In this document: piece after piece, positions 48,635 to 62,060 of the stretch
Layout of the letters: every line of letters begins with the position of its first letter
Numbering within the stretch: position 1 is the first letter of the stretch
NCBI RefSeq assembly: GCF_000150275.1
Contig: NW_002060954.1
Coordinates: forward strand, 372,287-436,286
DNA: 64,000 bases
Direction: 5' to 3'
From: Trichoplax adhaerens
Lineage: Eukaryota > Placozoa > Uniplacotomia > Trichoplacea > Trichoplacidae
Notes under the pieces: model-generated
Told to the model about the DNA's origin: nothing
Database searches by the model: none
Seen by the model: only the letters and a program-made list of their open reading frames with translations
Position numbers and translations under genes: made by a program

Positions 48635-51600
48635 ATGGTGGTTAGCAGCGTCAATAGCGATAGAATGGATGATAGGCAGCCAGCAAAGCTCCTGAAAGAG
48701 CGGCTAGAGGACCTTGGCGATTTACAAATTCTAATTGATACAACTGTAACTCAATTGATCCGTACTCGTGCACAATGTGACGTTACTTTTGATTTCATTC
48801 AACAGCAATTGCGTGCCCTTGAGGTAAGATTATTCTAGCATTAGTACATTGATAATTAATAATTGTCATATCTTTGTTATATTTTATGAACTGTGATATT
48901 TCATAGTACTACTATGGTAAAGAAAAATCTTTAATCAAAACTATTAATGAATTGTGTGCTTAGGACGAATGATAAGCGTATGTTACTATAAGCTACGATG
49001 AAAAAATGATATCAATAAGGATGTCAATAGTAATTTAATTTAAATTTGGCCCTAATGGGCTCGAAATGCAGCTACGTGGCACCATATCGCATGAAAGAAC
49101 AAATTTTTATAGTTCTAAAATATTATTTTGACACACAAGCGAATTGAAGATATTATAATGGCGACAAAATAGGAAGGCTAAAAGGGATGCTAACCAGACT
49201 GTAGATAATAGTGTATATAGTACTGATAATCAATTTTTATCTTAAGATCTCGATGTAGGCGCCTGCAGCTATACCAGGTCATATAGAATGGAAGAACGAA
49301 CTTCCACAATTTCTAAGTTTTATTTTGACGTGATGAGGAAATGAACATACAGTAATACAGCGAATAACTTGAACAGTAGCCATTAATATTCATCTGCGCT
49401 CATGGTTAACTCTTTTGTTGACATTCCTGTACAAATTTATTGTTAACGTTTACTGTGTACACTATCACTGTAAAAGTTCATAAAAAGCATAACATTAGGT
49501 TTCGTTCACGTATAATAATTTAAATTAGCATATTCTATTAAAATAGTAGTTATTAGTTTACTACTTTATGGAGTATTAGTTATATTGTAATTTTTAAATC
49601 AAAAGTTATCACTTTGTTAACAAATTATCTGGATCACTGCCGCTCCTGCTATGGTATTTGTCACGAATATTTTCATGATGTTTATTTTGGACCAACTTCT
49701 TTTTGATAGGGTAAAGTTATCAAGTATATTTCGCAACAGCTGTTAGAGATTGCTAATGGCATTCCACCCAATTCTCCTTCAATCGCTGATAAATTTTATC
49801 AGTATCCTAAACTTAATCAATGGCTAGAAGTTGTTGGAATGGAATCCTCAACCGCTAAGGTAATGGTTTGTCCAAATAGAGCGTATTAGTTTGTTAATGA
49901 ATACAGCTAGTTCGATACGATTGCAACTGTACAATGATTAAACCAATATGTTATACGAATGCGGATTGGCATGACTTATGATTTCGAGGTAGGATCGCGT
50001 TTATTGCTATGGGGTTAAACTTGAGAGATCGCAATGAATCCAACGGATAGATGAGGCTATATGCAGAATGTACTCTAGACATGATCGCGTTTCAGTCAGG
50101 TGGAGTTGAAAATCGAAGATATATCAGTATTATGATGCTAATGCATATTGCATACATTTAATTTCGATTCTATTATAAGCATTTCACAGATACAAGTACT
50201 GTATTTACAGTGACCGTAAATCTCTGGTAGCAATTGAAATCCTTATACGCAGTGTACGTACATACGTGTATAGTACATCGTAATTTTTATTCGTCATCAC
50301 ATCCTACGCATTTGTTTGTGCAGTAAAGTACACGAATACTGTGCAAGAATATTGTATTGCATACCGCGCTACAAAGTACACGGTAAGTGCCGCCTGTTTT
50401 ATATTTATACTAGTCAAACCCTCGCTGATGATTCTTCGCGTACTACACTTACCTTTTCATCGGGCAGGGGTGAATTACACGCTCATATCATTTTACGAGT
50501 AAAACCCAAAATCTATATGCAAAATCAGTCGATATTTTTTAGGGTAGTTCTGCGAATTAATCCTAAAATAACACTTTACGGTACTATTAGGTAATAATTC
50601 TTTGTTTAGTAAACGTATGATTTACTTACGCCAGTCGTAAATTGCTTGTCATTGATGAATAATATTATTAAGTATTGCAGAGTGAATTGGAATTACTGTA
50701 TTGTTAATGTACCACCATTTAACAGATTTCAATAATATAGCAGGTTTACGCCTAACACATATATTTTAGCAAGTAAACTCGCGATCATCCATGAATATGT
50801 TACCATTACGCTCTATTGTGAACTCTGTACGAATTTAAACGTCAACTTAAATAGTTAAAAGTTATAATGATAAGGGTAGTGTAGTAAATATCAGGAGTTG
50901 CATAAGACTAAAAGTGAAAAAATTCGAATTCTACTTTCATGTAATATATTACTTTTGTTCGATTACTACTTATTTCATCTTCATGCGCCACTTGGTATCA
51001 TCTTTGGTATTGCTCTACGAATTCTTTGTACAGAAACACTGATATTATTTCTTATTACGTCTGTATAATTACGATGTAATTGCAATATTTACGCGCTTGG
51101 AGAAGTCCTCTGTTGCATAAACTGTAATTGACCTATTCTCTATGATCTTTAAATTATAAAACGGTTGGATCAGATTCTTGATTTCTCTACTTAGGCTATT
51201 TGCGGTTTACAATTACCACTTTCCACAATGTTAAATATGCAAGAAGAAGACATGCGACAAATGCTTAATGATGTTCAATGTAACGAAGGAGATAGTTGTC
51301 GCTTCATTGCTGCAATGAAAAATCTTCGTTTATATTTGGGTAAGTCAGCAGCTATGTCTGTAGTGGCTTGTGCACCGTATGGTTGTAACGTTTGAATTAA
51401 TGATGTTGGTAAACTAGATTGCTATAACGTGTGTGAAAGTTGATTTATTATGAAACTTTAACTTACAATATAGCTGTAGCGAAGTATATTATAATTGTAC
51501 AATATAACTGAGTAGGTGACGTAACGCATGTAATATGACTATAGCACTGTTCTGCTATTGTAGTGATAGTCCCTTATTCGATGTGCAAAGCAATTACCTT

Positions 51601-54600
51601 GTCAGTAATTTATTTTCTATTATGTATCCGCTATCAATTTTTTACTATTTATTTGTGATTTACAGAAAAAGTAAATGCATTAGTATTCAGCCAAGTAGTA
51701 GTCTAACTATTATCGTACATATAATACTATATACTTTGGTTTTTATCACTCGGATACTACATTACAGGGCAAGGCGTTTTGGCTTATCTTTATAAATTAA
51801 ACACAATTAGCATAAAATAAATAATAGAGCGTATGCATTTTGTAAGGTAGTAAACTCACGTTTACTTTTAATTTAATATCCATGTAAATGTACTGTACGT
51901 GTGTATACAAAATACGATGTATATCAATTCATGCCAGATTTACGAACAGCACTAAATGATCAAAATTCCTACTGTTGGTCATTAATTGCTATTATCGCAT
52001 TATGTGAAGTCTTTAAATTATGGAATTCTCTGTTAAGTGCGTTGATGTGTGATTGTAAATGACCTGCAATGACGAGAGTATGTATGTAGTACTATTTTAA
52101 GTTGATACTATGTCAAAGCCTTTAACTCAGGTAATTAATTACACCACAGTGATATTATCTATAGAGCTCAGCATTAATGAGAAATATGATATAATGGGTG
52201 CATGCTGGTATTATAATTACATTTGCTAAGGTACGCGTACTATACTGATTTCATTTACCTTTCTTGAGGCGATATTTCGAAAACATTGACAAAAAATATC
52301 GATGATATTTTATATCTATCTCAGTCCAATCAATAAATTATACGACTTATATCCTGTTAATAAGGTAGTGTATCATTTATATTTCTTATATTTTATTGTA
52401 TTCTCCAATAAATACTTCATATTTCGCAATTCGGAGCTCCCAGGTTACACATTAACGAGATTGCTACAATGCAGTGCTGTACAATACTTTCTCGAAATGA
52501 TTCTAAGAACATAGTTATATTGGCCATATTGGGATACTGCGTTGTTATCAGGAAGTGATGTGACGTTTTTAATTACCTAATATCCATAATGGGCTAAATA
52601 ATTGCTATTTGATTTACGGTATTAATGTCTAATATATCGATCTCAATAATTAATGTTACTTTATATGATAATACTGCATATGCATCACACAATTTTTACT
52701 ATCGATGTAGCTTTTTTTCGTCTTATTGAAAGCATTTGATTTAGTGCGATAACAATTATTTCTATTCTAAAACTTTAATAGAAATGTTACGAAGTGGGGA
52801 ATTTCCTAGTACTGCTTCATTTTATTGGAATTCGTGGACTTATAGATATGGTAAAGCCGTTAATAGCAATTCAAAGACGTCTAATAATGAACCTGTCCTG
52901 GTTGGAAGAAATCGATCCGTAACATCTCCGACCTTGTCCAATAGCCGACCTAATACATTGTTAACTACTTCTGGCGCTGTTACCTCTAGTCATAAATCTG
53001 TAGACGTCGTTAAATCTTCAACCTTTTCTCCTTCGCCATCTTCTTACTGTATTGCTAATTCGCTTGATAGTGGAGCTAGTCCTACTACCCCACAAGTACC
53101 TGCTAATTATTATAAGGATTCATCTCCAAGTGTATCTGATATCAATGCTGGTCTACTTGAAAATAATCACAATGTTGACGAGGCTACCGTTGCCCAGGAC
53201 GGTAGCAATTGTAATACCGATGCTAACTCTGTGCTACAAATTATTGTTCAACCAAGCGACGCAGAAAATGAAATACAGCTCTCTAATCGTAGTAACTCAT
53301 TAGGTAGTATGAGAACAACCGATAAAAATATTCAGTGTCGGCTTCCTTTACAAGCAGCTATGCTTAGCGGTAGCTGCGAAGCCTTACTCCATGACAGTCA
53401 AAACTGTACAAATGATATTGGATCTGATTACAGTGCAGGATCTGACAGTCTACAAAAATTAAGATCGCGTGAGTATTTTAACTAAAATTTCATTACCTTT
53501 AGAGCCATATTCTTTTATCAAAGTAATTAGATTCTTAAGACTTATGACACTGGATAGTTAATAGATTTTAAAGACATGATAAATTAAAATTAAAATAAGA
53601 TCAATTGGTTGTAATTTTTTAATATACATCTCAAAAATTAAGGAACTTTGAGTCATAGTGCCGGGACTCAGTCATCTTCATTGGTTGGCATGGGGCATTC
53701 TATTAAACACAGGTATTTTTTTATTCCAGCTCACTACACTTTAAGTGACTAGTATAGTCCAAAATCCGCTCTCTATAAGTCCTTTATTTCTCAAAATATA
53801 GATTTTCGCATTTACCAATGTTCATTGCGCAGTCGTGCGATTACTGTGGTCGAATAGTTGTTATGGGTCTTAAATGTAAAGAATGCAAGTAAGTCATGAT
53901 GAAGCTACGAAATCTGTATTACCTTACATTTTATATAAAGTAAAATTTCTTCTTGTATCGTGTGAATGATCAGATATAAGTGTCATTCTAAATGTGCTAA
54001 GAAAGCACCGCCATCGTGTGGCTTACCTCAAGATTATGAGAAATTTTTTAAGCAGCAATTACTTCATGGTATGATAACTGAGATGATCAAGGATCATAAC
54101 GTTCTATTAATTTATGTTTTTATACATGAAAAACATTAATTCGAAATGATCTTTACATTAGATAACCTGAACCTCAGTCAAGATACTTCAAAAATAAACT
54201 TAAAAAAATTGAATGCTTCTCCATCGCGCATGACATCAGCTCCATATAATAGTTATAACTCAGGCTATAACAGTATCAATTCCGTATCTACAAACGACTC
54301 TTCGACAAACAACTTGACTTTTAAAGATAAGCACTATTTGAATAGCCAAGGTGCTGATAAAATTAAGAGCATACCGAACTCGGCACCACCAACTAGCGTT
54401 AATAGTACATTTAATTTTTCAACACCGACTGATGGAAGTACAACTGGCGGCCAATTGACAGAATCAATTAGTCCTTTTTCATCGACTCCATCTTCACCTA
54501 CGATGAATACGAGCACACACTTATACTCACCACCAGTGTCTAGTGTCTTACCAGAGACAAGTATGTGGGATAGAAATACATAATGTTCATTACGGTCAGA

Positions 54601-56674
54601 TACTTATTTAAGCTATTTATTGCAGGTCAAGGTACAGTGGCCAATGATAAAGTTACTTCTACACCGATAAGGAAAAACGTTAATAGCGCAGAGGACGACC
54701 TAGAAGACAATAGGTAATTCGGCATCTGACAATAAGTCATATTGCTGTCAGATTTAAATTACCGGATTTTATGCTCCGTATTTTTGGAAGTGTATGGTAA
54801 ATAATATTTTCGTTCTAGGGATTGTGAAAACATTGAATCAGAACGAAGCTCTGGAGTAAGACTAATACTTTACTCTTAATATTATCTAAAAGCAACGTTA
54901 TCTAGAATAGTACAATCTATGATATAATACCATCATATTGGCAATATTTCATCAACCTAAAACAGAATGAAGATCACAGTCAGGAAGATCTGTTAACCGT
55001 AAATCGTAAGAGTCGATATAAACGAAGAAAAAAGGTAATTGAATTACAGTCGCAGAAACCATGTAGCAAAATACTTTCAAGCTGATCCCCTAACTCCGCT
55101 GTTACCCAAAATATCTTGCCTTACAGCTCTTAAGTATGCGAACCAGCTTAGCATCTGAATGGATAATTCCCATTGAAGAGTTAAAAATAAAAGACGTCAT
55201 CGGTATAGGCCATTTTGGTCGTGTTCATAGGTTTGTTGATATGTTAGTCTTAGAAAAAAGATCTGAGCTTCGAGAAAAATAGTAACTGATACAAATGTTA
55301 AATAGAGGCTACTGGCATGGAGACGTAGCTATAAAGTTTGTTAATGTGAGCCGTTTAACTGAGGAAGCTATAGAATCCTTCAAGCTGGAGGTAAGGAAGT
55401 AATTTAGTAGTATATGGATTTGTTCTATCAGAGCTAAATGGCTTTACTTGCCTATTTTATGATAGGTAGCTACTTTTCGTAAAACACGTCACGATAATCT
55501 AGTATTGTTTATGGGAGCTTGCATGAAACCCCCTCAGTTGGCAATTATTACAAGGTACTGTGCAAATATACTAACTAGAAAATCATGCTTTTCTGTAAGT
55601 ATGCTTTAATGATACTGATAATTTCCTACCTATATTTATGTATATCTGTATCAGTTTATGCCGAGGTCCGTCATTGGCTTCTTTAATTTATGAGCAGAAA
55701 GATAGATTTACTTTCTCTAAAATTGTTAGTTTTGCGCGAGAAATCTGTCAGGTATGGAATGCTACGTGACTGCTTTCTTTGGCAGTCGAATTAATGGCTT
55801 ACTAAGGAATATGTTTGGTTATACAATGTTTATATGATGTATATTAGGGGATGAGTTACTTGCACTCTCGCGACATCATCCACAAGGATTTGAAATCAGG
55901 AAATATATTCTACGAGAAATGTCGTATCGTTATAACTGATTTCGGGGTATCTAGCTTAGTAGATTATAATCCAACGCCACAGGAAAGGTATTAGCCATTT
56001 GATTGTTATAAATTAGTATAGTTATTGTGCTATTAATGTTTATATACTCGTATTTGTAGAAATTTGGACTGTTGGGTAATCGTTCGAGATTACGCCGTGT
56101 ATTTTGCTCCAGAAATTATTAAGAAAATGGACTTGAATTTGGTATCATTTGGTCTCAGTGCTTTCACTAAAGCATCCGATGTTTTCGCTTTTGGGTAATA
56201 ATGGCTAAGATATATTTCTACTAAGGTTAACTAAGAAATATTCTGATGAACTATTTGTATAATTTCTATTCTATAGAACTGTATTGTATGAAATGATGGT
56301 AGGACATTGGCCATTTTCGGAGCTGCCAGTCGAGAGTATACTCTGGATGGTAGGGTCTGGTAAACAGCCTCCGCAAGACGAGATACGTTTACCGGTAGAA
56401 TTGAAGGTGCATTTTTTGACCTTTACAGTAGTGATCATCAAGAGATAGTCATAACTATATACAGTAGACAGTTACTTAATGCCTCCGTCATAGCGCATGT
56501 TTCCTATAGTAAGTTATGAAATATTCGTTTTATTTTTAGAACATATTGAATACCTGCTGGGAATATGATCCAGAAAAAAGAATAGCGTTTACCAATTTGT
56601 TAAAGGCATTAAATAAATTACCAGAGAGATATTTACGTCGTAGCCCGTCTTGTCCATCGAATTCATTAACGTAA
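48635..56674 (+). CDS. KSR: Kinase suppressor of Ras (KSR) scaffold/pseudokinase
   Basis: Nineteen exons, all in phase, 976 aa: 48635-48823, 49710-49859, 51195-51339, 52782-53468, 53643-53712, 53802-53888, 53974-54068, 54162-54560, 54626-54713, 54819-54855, 54966-55034, 55127-55230, 55306-55390, 55466-55554, 55655-55751, 55848-55987, 56060-56194, 56277-56406, 56540-56674. Residues 1-160 form the KSR-specific CA1 coiled-coil/SAM-like region. S/T/N-rich linkers surround a C1 zinc-binding domain (about 412-458; [24 protein letters not shown]). The C-terminal kinase-like domain has a Gly-rich loop GIGHFGRV (about 698), VAIK (K717), [24 protein letters not shown] in place of HRD (809-816), DFG (828-830) and FAPE. 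HKD and the MGACMxPP motif are KSR hallmarks. It scaffolds RAF, MEK and ERK at the membrane downstream of Ras. Unlike vertebrate KSR1 (VAIR), the ATP-site lysine is kept. Confidence 0.95.
49860..51194 (+). other. KSR intron 2 (1.3 kb)
   Basis: Phase 0; donor GTAATG, acceptor CTTAG. A 92-codon open stretch at 50316-50594 begins with GTG rather than ATG, has no recognised domain and no exon context, and is not called as a gene. Confidence 0.7.
51340..52781 (+). other. KSR intron 3 (1.4 kb)
   Basis: Phase 1; donor GTAAGT, acceptor TAATAG, restoring a split glutamate codon. AT-rich, nothing further recognised. Confidence 0.7.
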
Positions 56675-58007
56675 ATGCAGCAGTATGAGTAACCGATGAA
56701 CATATTTCGATCGAGATTTTCTGAGAGAACTTAATTTAGAATAACTTTAGATATGAACCTATGGCACAATCTAAACATTGTAAATGTAAACTTTGTGGCC
56801 TTCGCAAATACTTTTTCGTGCAATATTTCCAATTTTTGTCTTAAAGGCGATAAATTAAATTGTTTTTGATGCTATTACTCGAAAAATTCATTTTATGAAG
56901 TGTGGTCGTGACAAATTATTGTAGAGTGATATTACATTTGCAAACGCGAAATCTGCAGTACTTATTCAAGGATACTATCATAGCTAAGACTTCAATAGAT
57001 TGGCTATTGTGATTATAGTTATATACATCGTCGGTCGATATGTAAATGATAGATTGCATTTACTGAAACAATTTTACTACTTAGTGAGCTATCTTTACCA
57101 CAAAATAATGCTTCCAGTATTGCAACTGTTCTTATACTGTATATTAGAAAACTGTTAGAAATTTTTAATGGATCTTTTCGATGATTTCATTATTGTTCGA
57201 TATCTAAAATTATTTTTAATGAAATTTTTAACGTCTTGTTGCATTTCTGTTTCCGTTAGTATTTGTAATTTCTGAGCAAAATGATAAATTCTCAATTTTT
57301 AGAATCAATAGGGTATAGGCAGGAGTTGCACGAAAATTAGCCTTTTTATAGTTATCGTAAATTACTAACATTGCTTACGTAGAGACAATGCTATTATATT
57401 TGGAACCTTGTTATAAGTGTATATGGTAACAGATTTTTTATCGAGCTTTTTTTGTTAGTTCAGCATCGATCATATACTTGCATATAATGTATATTGTAAT
57501 GCATAATTTAACATTTGTATGACATGAGTACTTATCATATCGTTCTTGAAGTCCATCGTTTTATAAAGTTTTTCCTTGTACTACTTCATAATGCTTTATA
57601 AAGATTTAAAGCCTCGCTATAATGTGATAATGTTTACTCACAATTCGGTGTAATGATGTACTGCTATGTCATAATACTTTTAAAAAAACTTACAGTAATT
57701 ACAAATTATTATGCAAAAATGTCGGCTTATCTAAAAGGTATTATTTTGAAATATTGATTCCATTTTAATTGTTGCTTGTTATTGGTTGCGATATTATCTG
57801 CACGTAAAAGATTCAAATACTCAATATCAATAAATACTTGTTGATCTTTCGGAAATTACAATATCTTCATAGTTTTATATGTTAACAAATATTTTTTCGT
57901 AATTTTCATTTACTGAATGGCTTTAATATTACCAAGCTTAACATAATCTATTATTATTTTATAGTTTCAGCTTTTTTTGATATAAGAGGTTACTAAATAG
58001 TTTAAAA
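56675..58007. other. Convergent intergenic region between KSR and ERMARD
   Basis: About 1.3 kb of very AT-rich DNA holding both 3' UTRs. No open frame with coding character was seen. An ATTAAA variant signal lies near 56853, but I saw no canonical AATAAA close behind either stop codon. Confidence 0.5.
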
Positions 58008-61000
58008 CTAATATTTGAATTGGTGGATCAGTTTGGACAGTACATGTAAAGCTCTATCCCATTGACTTTTTTTATATTCCGTTGATGATGCCGTATTTTC
58101 GCAAATACAGAGTATGGCTTTTAATTGGATACACAGTTTTTCAAAACGATTCGCTGTAAAGTTGAGTTGATTCCATTCCGTAGATACGTATAGAAGTATA
58201 ACACAAACATAGCACAATATAACCGGAAGATATTCGCAAAATTTCTGAAAATTGATACGTTTTCGGGAACGCATTTGTCCTGTGCTCCATAACGTACTCA
58301 TGGCTGAATGAGCACTTAAAACATTATTAATAATGGAACGGGTTTGCATAGTGATAGCTCGTAGAAGTTTAGCAATTTGTTGCTCCTGACGCGATCGAAA
58401 TAGGGGATTTGGCGGCGATTTACTCAGCTGGTAGGCAGTTTGATCAAGCAACCTGACATAGTACGAGAATAAGCTGTTAGTTTAAGAATGGGCTGTAGTG
58501 TTTTCCTTCATCTAATAAGCTTTATTTTTCTATCAAACTCGTATTATATTTAACTAGCTTCTCACCTATCAAAAATTTCGCTAAGCATAGATTTATCCTT
58601 GTCAATACATAGATTTATACTATGACATAACTGATGTAGGAACGACATTTTCAGATTGTTATAACCATCGTCAAATTTGTTAAAGTTAATTCGCTCGGCT
58701 TCATTTACTATTGCAACATTATAGTTGTTATAGCTTTCTACTTTAAGCGTCAAGCTGTGAGCCAATTTCATTCGCGCTACGATACCTTTTATTTCTTCTT
58801 TTATTAGTAAATAAGGATGATGTTTTGATTCATAAGTGTTATAGATAGATACGAATTTTTGTACATACACTTTATCTGGACCGCACGTTGCACAGTACTT
58901 ATAGCAAATTAAAAAAACTGCAATAAGAACGACACTAGCAGTATCTTTAGTTAACGATTCAGGAACAACATCAGCATGACTGATTCGGTCCCTTAGCCGT
59001 AAGCCTTCCGGATACATCAATAAATCCATTAATAATACCTACATGATATGTCGAGAGAAAAAAGTGAAATCAATCACTATAAACAATTATGTAATGATCA
59101 TTTATGAATCAGTACTTATTTACATTAGATCGTAAGGATACAATATAAATTTTGAAATGTTATGTTATCGCCTTGTTTATACTATCTCTCACTAAGTAGT
59201 TATCTGAGAGCTCTTGACATAGGCAGTTGATGCCACCAGTGGGTAACTTAGCAGCTAATATTTCAGTCAGTGTGGTAAAAAGCATTGAATTTTCAGCAGT
59301 GATAATCCGGTGTTGGCAATGATTTACACCAGCGAAAAGGATACGTAGACTATGTTCGAACTGTGGTAGCAATAGTGTGAGACAATCGAGATACCTTCAA
59401 AAACAAGTTTAATGCAGTTAGAAAGCGAATTGAAATAACGATATTATAGGTACGAACTGTTTGTAAGACTTCGCTTAATTATAATGTTAGGCATTGTAAA
59501 GTATTGTCAAATATTGCCTTATCAATAGCGCTAAACACCTTTCACTTAAGAAGTGATTTATCGAAGTAACCCAAATTTGCACTCTACTGCGAGGAATTAT
59601 TGAGGAAAGCTGAAATAATTTCTTTAGTGATATGCAATCTTGAGAAGTTACAACCGGAAATCCATAGTCCACCTTCATTTGATGCAAGTCTATTAAGGGC
59701 AAGTGCTCGATAACAAATTGTTGGTCTAAAATTAATCCAATATCATAAGCTATTACGCAGAGAGATCTTCAGAGAGCTGTTTAATAATCTAATTTTAAAT
59801 TATGTACATGTATGCATAGTATACAGTACAGTAAATGTATGTTTGTATATATGGCATTTGCTAGCATCTTAGAAGTACATAGTCACTGCACACCTTTCAA
59901 AGCTCCCTTAAGACTAGCAGTCATAACAATTAATAATGTAAGACATTGCTTCGGAATTTCTTTTGGGCGAATAAAACCATGCCAAGTTAGATTCCTTAAA
60001 TTTAATCCTTGTGGGGAACCTATTAACAAGTAAAAACAAGATATAGCAGTTGGCTCAAACAGCTCCGTTAACTGAGAGCTCCTGAGGAGATCACGTAGGA
60101 ATCTTGGGCGTTCAGTAGTCGGTGCTGCGCTTCCAATGATATCGATGAGAACCCGTTCAGTAGCAGCAGTAAGTAGCGAAACACCTACGTAAATATGGAA
60201 GGAAAGACAATAAAGAAAGCCTCAAATAATATCCGTTTGTTTCTTTACAAAGCTAAGGATTATTTTGTCGTCTTAGCCTGGTCCGTGAATGCCAGTTTGT
60301 GATAAACATTAAATTGGCTTATAACGAATACTTTTACATTCATTCTTAAGTTAAATATAAAATTAAATACTTTTCTAATTATAGTGCAATAAATCTACAA
60401 TTCGCAAACACTCATTGATTCAATACGATTTCATATTAACTAAGTTAAAAGCTGTGCCTTTAAATTGACACTCGGTAGACGAAATCTATGCAGTAAAATT
60501 TACATACGAATATGCAAAGGGGTATAATCATCTATACTATATACCAATAGGATCGAATCAGCCAGTACAGTACTTTTCTTTCCCCGACTATCAGCCATAG
60601 GCAGATTAATTCAGGCGTACCGAAAAGAAATACTATTACCGTGCTATATCGCAGTATAACGTATTTCACTTCTACTAGAGTAAAAAGTACATTTATTAAC
60701 GGTAAATTATGTCGGAAGATATAGACTTACATCACTACATTATACTACGCGTATTTTCTTCCTGATTAGGTCATTTTTATTTGTGAGACGAGGTTGAATG
60801 ATGTACGTACAAACGTAGTATCAGTACAAGATTGTAAATCTACCTAATAGGCAGTCAGTATCATCCACAGACTTCAGTAACAAAATCAGTTCTTTGAAAG
60901 TCTTCACGAATTGATTACCAAGCCACAAGGTACAAGGAACATACCATTTTAGCATCTGTTCCACACTTGCAGATGCTAAATCATTATGAATTTGGTAAGC

Positions 61001-61333
61001 GATTTTTGCTATAGATATGATAGCTTCCTTAAATTTTCCATTGGGCTTAGCATTGAATTCATTACTATTGTAGCCACTACATTCATATCTATACAGCTCA
61101 GATATAGATGGTAAGTCTAAGTTTTTCCATATGATTAATCGATTGTTGACATCCAAGCAAAAATAGTCGGAATGGATGCTGTGGTGTAAGGAAGAGTAAG
61201 ATGTATGAAAGATTTGTATTAAATTTTGCACACTATCTGAAAGTGCACTGTACTCATCATTTTTGATAGCAGGTATGTCCAAAAAATCATTGTCAATTTG
61301 ATTATTCATATTTTTTTGGATAATTTCTGACAT
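58008..61333 (-). CDS. ERMARD: ERMARD (DUF4209) ER-membrane-associated protein
   Basis: Minus-strand join of 60844-61333, 59894-60184, 59539-59749, 59193-59394, 58566-59038 and 58008-58452; phases agree; 703 aa (human about 678). Strong colinear motifs to ERMARD are SPQGLNLRNLTWHGF, LPQFEHSLRILFAGVNHC, RIITAENSMLFTTLTEILA, YPEGLRLRDRISHAD and RSRKRINFQ. A hydrophobic segment (EYLPVILCYVCVILLYV) follows near the C terminus, in the place of the human membrane segments, then NTASSTEYKKSQWD. Two R-x4-6-H motifs (R227...H232 in RNLTWHG; R414...H419 in RDRISH) are the HEPN-type signature assigned to DUF4209 proteins. By name the family is tied to ER-associated RNA degradation; human mutations affect neuronal positioning. 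The gene shares an upstream region, with palindrome array E, with the divergent gene at 62061. Confidence 0.92.
60185..60843 (-). other. Intron 1 of ERMARD
   Basis: 0.66 kb, the longest intron of the gene. Donor GTAGAT and acceptor ACGTAG with split glycine codon G|GT. It contains an isolated CAGTACAGTAC word and nothing else recognised. Confidence 0.7.
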
Positions 61334-62060
61334 TTTTAATATCTGTTAATCTTGATCCCCATAACTTTCTCACATATTCTTAAATTGTATCCATATCCAT
61401 TCTACTCTTATTAATTAACCAAAGGCTTAGAAATTATGTTTAAATGCCCTATCATGAACCTTTGACACGTCTAAGTATCTGGTCTTTGTCAAGTTATGTA
61501 CTGTACTGTACAGACAGTACAGTACAGTATTTCTGTTAATCATAATAATTAATTATTATTAATAATATACCGTACACTGTAAGTAACAGTACAACAATTA
61601 AACAATTTTGCTATAACATTAACATTACATTAAACTGTATTATCAACAACGCTGCTGTACAGTACAATTCTAGCGTACGGTACAGTACAGTACATTGTAC
61701 AACATGTCATCAACAAACAGACATACTGTACTGTATGAACTACGAACGCCTGCAGACGACAGTACTGTACTGTACTGGGTATTTCTTTTAGCCTGCAAAG
61801 TACAGTACAGTACGCTTATCTTATACTGTATACTGTACAGTACAGTATTCTTCGAATTAAGATAAAATAAAATAAAATTTAAAATTTATTTGTTACATTA
61901 GGGTTGGTATCGTATCGCGGAAAGTAAAATACGATCGTGGTAAAAGTAGGATATTGTCCATCCATTCTACGTACTCATTATTTCTCTCATTTATGCACTG
62001 TATGTACGCGTACACTTTGATACCACACACGCAAACTACTGTAGTTGCACACTTTGCAGA
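61334..62060. promoter_or_regulatory. Bidirectional intergenic region between ERMARD and the PH-like gene
   Basis: 727 bp between divergent ATGs (61333 minus, 62061 plus). Palindrome array E occupies 61497-61849, roughly the middle. This mirrors the LRRC43-like/RPL23A pair at 17474-18335. Promoter function is inferred from position only. Confidence 0.55.
61497..61849. repeat. TACTGTACAGTA palindrome array E
   Basis: At least six blocks built from CTGTAC/GTACAG words: near 61500, 61572, 61655, 61676-61700, 61725-61775 and 61798-61849. They are separated by unique sequence, and several are perfect palindromes centred on TGT|ACA. Confidence 0.88.

Noticed and set aside
50316-50594. 92-codon open frame in KSR intron 2
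   Set aside because: Starts with GTG, lies within an intron whose flanking exons join in phase, and has no recognisable domain.
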